Shown here piece by piece: positions 15,352 to 15,634 of a stretch of 15,634 nt of DNA. The stretch's first letter is position 1, and each line of letters opens with the position of its first letter. The notes beneath the pieces are model-generated. The model had not been told where the DNA came from. It was given only the letters and a program-made list of their open reading frames with translations, and searched no databases. The stretch comes from Bacteroidota bacterium (lineage in GTDB: Bacteria > Bacteroidota > Bacteroidia > Chitinophagales > Chitinophagaceae): assembly GCA_023412975.1 (NCBI GenBank), contig JAEZRB010000092.1:1-15634 (forward strand), written 5' to 3'. A program made the position numbers and the translations under genes.

Positions 15352-15634
15352 TTATCCTATGAAAACCGGGGGACCGCGAAGTGCAGGTAAGCAGGGGGAA
15401 GTAAAGAATATTTTCTCAGTCGCCGTGCTGATGGTAACAGGATTAAACAAACGGAAAGCTTCAAAAACAGGCTCCTCCGTTTCAATCAGCGGCATTAAAA
15501 AATTATCGACACAGCTACAGGCAAAATTTATCTCCTGCGAGCTATCATGGTGCTGGTTATGAGAAAGGCGCTCCTTACCCCTGTGCAGGATATTGTGGAT
15601 AGCGAGTCCCGCGCCAATTTGCTGGAAAAAAACC
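15352..15634 (-). CDS. small His/Cys-containing conserved-type protein, C-terminal part (5' end outside window)
   Basis: Reading the minus strand from base 15633, an open frame of 93 codons runs to the TAA at 15354-15352. The visible part begins hydrophobic (VFFQQIGAGLAIHNIL), continues with a histidine-rich stretch (HRGKERLSHNQHHDSS), then a cysteine motif CSCVDNF, and ends CLPALRGPPVFIG. The other frames on this strand close quickly. The hydrophobic-His-rich-CxC-LRGPP layout resembles small Bacteroidota proteins I have seen next to TonB receptors, usually annotated hypothetical. The visible start may be the end of a signal peptide or membrane segment. It lies 74 bases upstream of the receptor gene on the same strand, so the two are probably one operon. 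A metal-binding role is inferred from the His/Cys content only. Confidence 0.72.
   Translation of the reverse strand, partial: VFFQQIGAGLAIHNILHRGKERLSHNQHHDSSQEINFACSCVDNFLMPLIETEEPVFEAFRLFNPVTISTATEKIFFTSPCLPALRGPPVFIG

Noticed and set aside
15359..15562. Plus-strand 67-codon frame near the right edge
   Set aside because: It is antisense to the partial His/Cys-containing gene, whose minus-strand frame is open to the window end and has recognisable motifs.
1..15634. CRISPR arrays, tRNA or rRNA genes, insertion sequences, phage or toxin-antitoxin modules
   Set aside because: No regularly spaced direct repeats of CRISPR type, no cloverleaf-like segments, and no transposase or integrase motifs were seen on either strand.

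Overview
The window looks like chromosomal DNA of a member of the Bacteroidota, most likely in or near the Chitinophagaceae. The evidence is the MacB/FtsX permeases ending in a WLQDFAYR-type C-terminal signature, a CarboxypepD_reg-fused TonB-dependent receptor, an SCN-type lipoprotein signal, A-rich leaders without clear Shine-Dalgarno sequences, and heptanucleotide repeats in short intergenic gaps. The assignment rests on recognition of protein families; no database search was run.

Left half (1-8294, minus strand, read right to left): a tightly spaced transporter operon. It encodes a membrane-anchored HlyD/MacA-type adaptor (7041-8294), a small lysine-rich exported peptide (6810-7004), a MacB/LolD-type ATPase (6102-6779), and at least three full-size FtsX/MacB permeases (3681-6092, 1238-3670, and one cut by the window edge, 1-1136). 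No TolC-type outer membrane gene is present in the window.

Centre (8295-11493): a 372-base divergent region with two short dyads, then a plus-strand two-component system. It consists of an NtrC-type sigma-54 activator (8667-10025, with GAFTDA in place of GAFTGA) and an NtrB-like histidine kinase (10153-11493). The kinase has two membrane helices joined by only about four residues, so it has almost no periplasmic sensor. That fits a model in which the neighbouring mechanotransmission-type transporter does the sensing, as in Bce-type systems, but wired to a sigma-54 regulator. The 127-base gap between the two genes holds a 7-base tandem array starting inside the activator stop codon, and a dispersed-type GC-rich hairpin.

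Right part (11494-15634, minus strand): an unrecognised lipoprotein (11502-12740) convergent with the kinase at only 8 bases, preceded by a cluster of AGGT/ACCT palindromes. Then comes a TonB-dependent receptor (12884-15277), and just upstream of it the C-terminal part of a His/Cys-containing small protein running off the window (15352-15634). The last two probably form a metal- or nutrient-uptake unit unrelated to the efflux operon.
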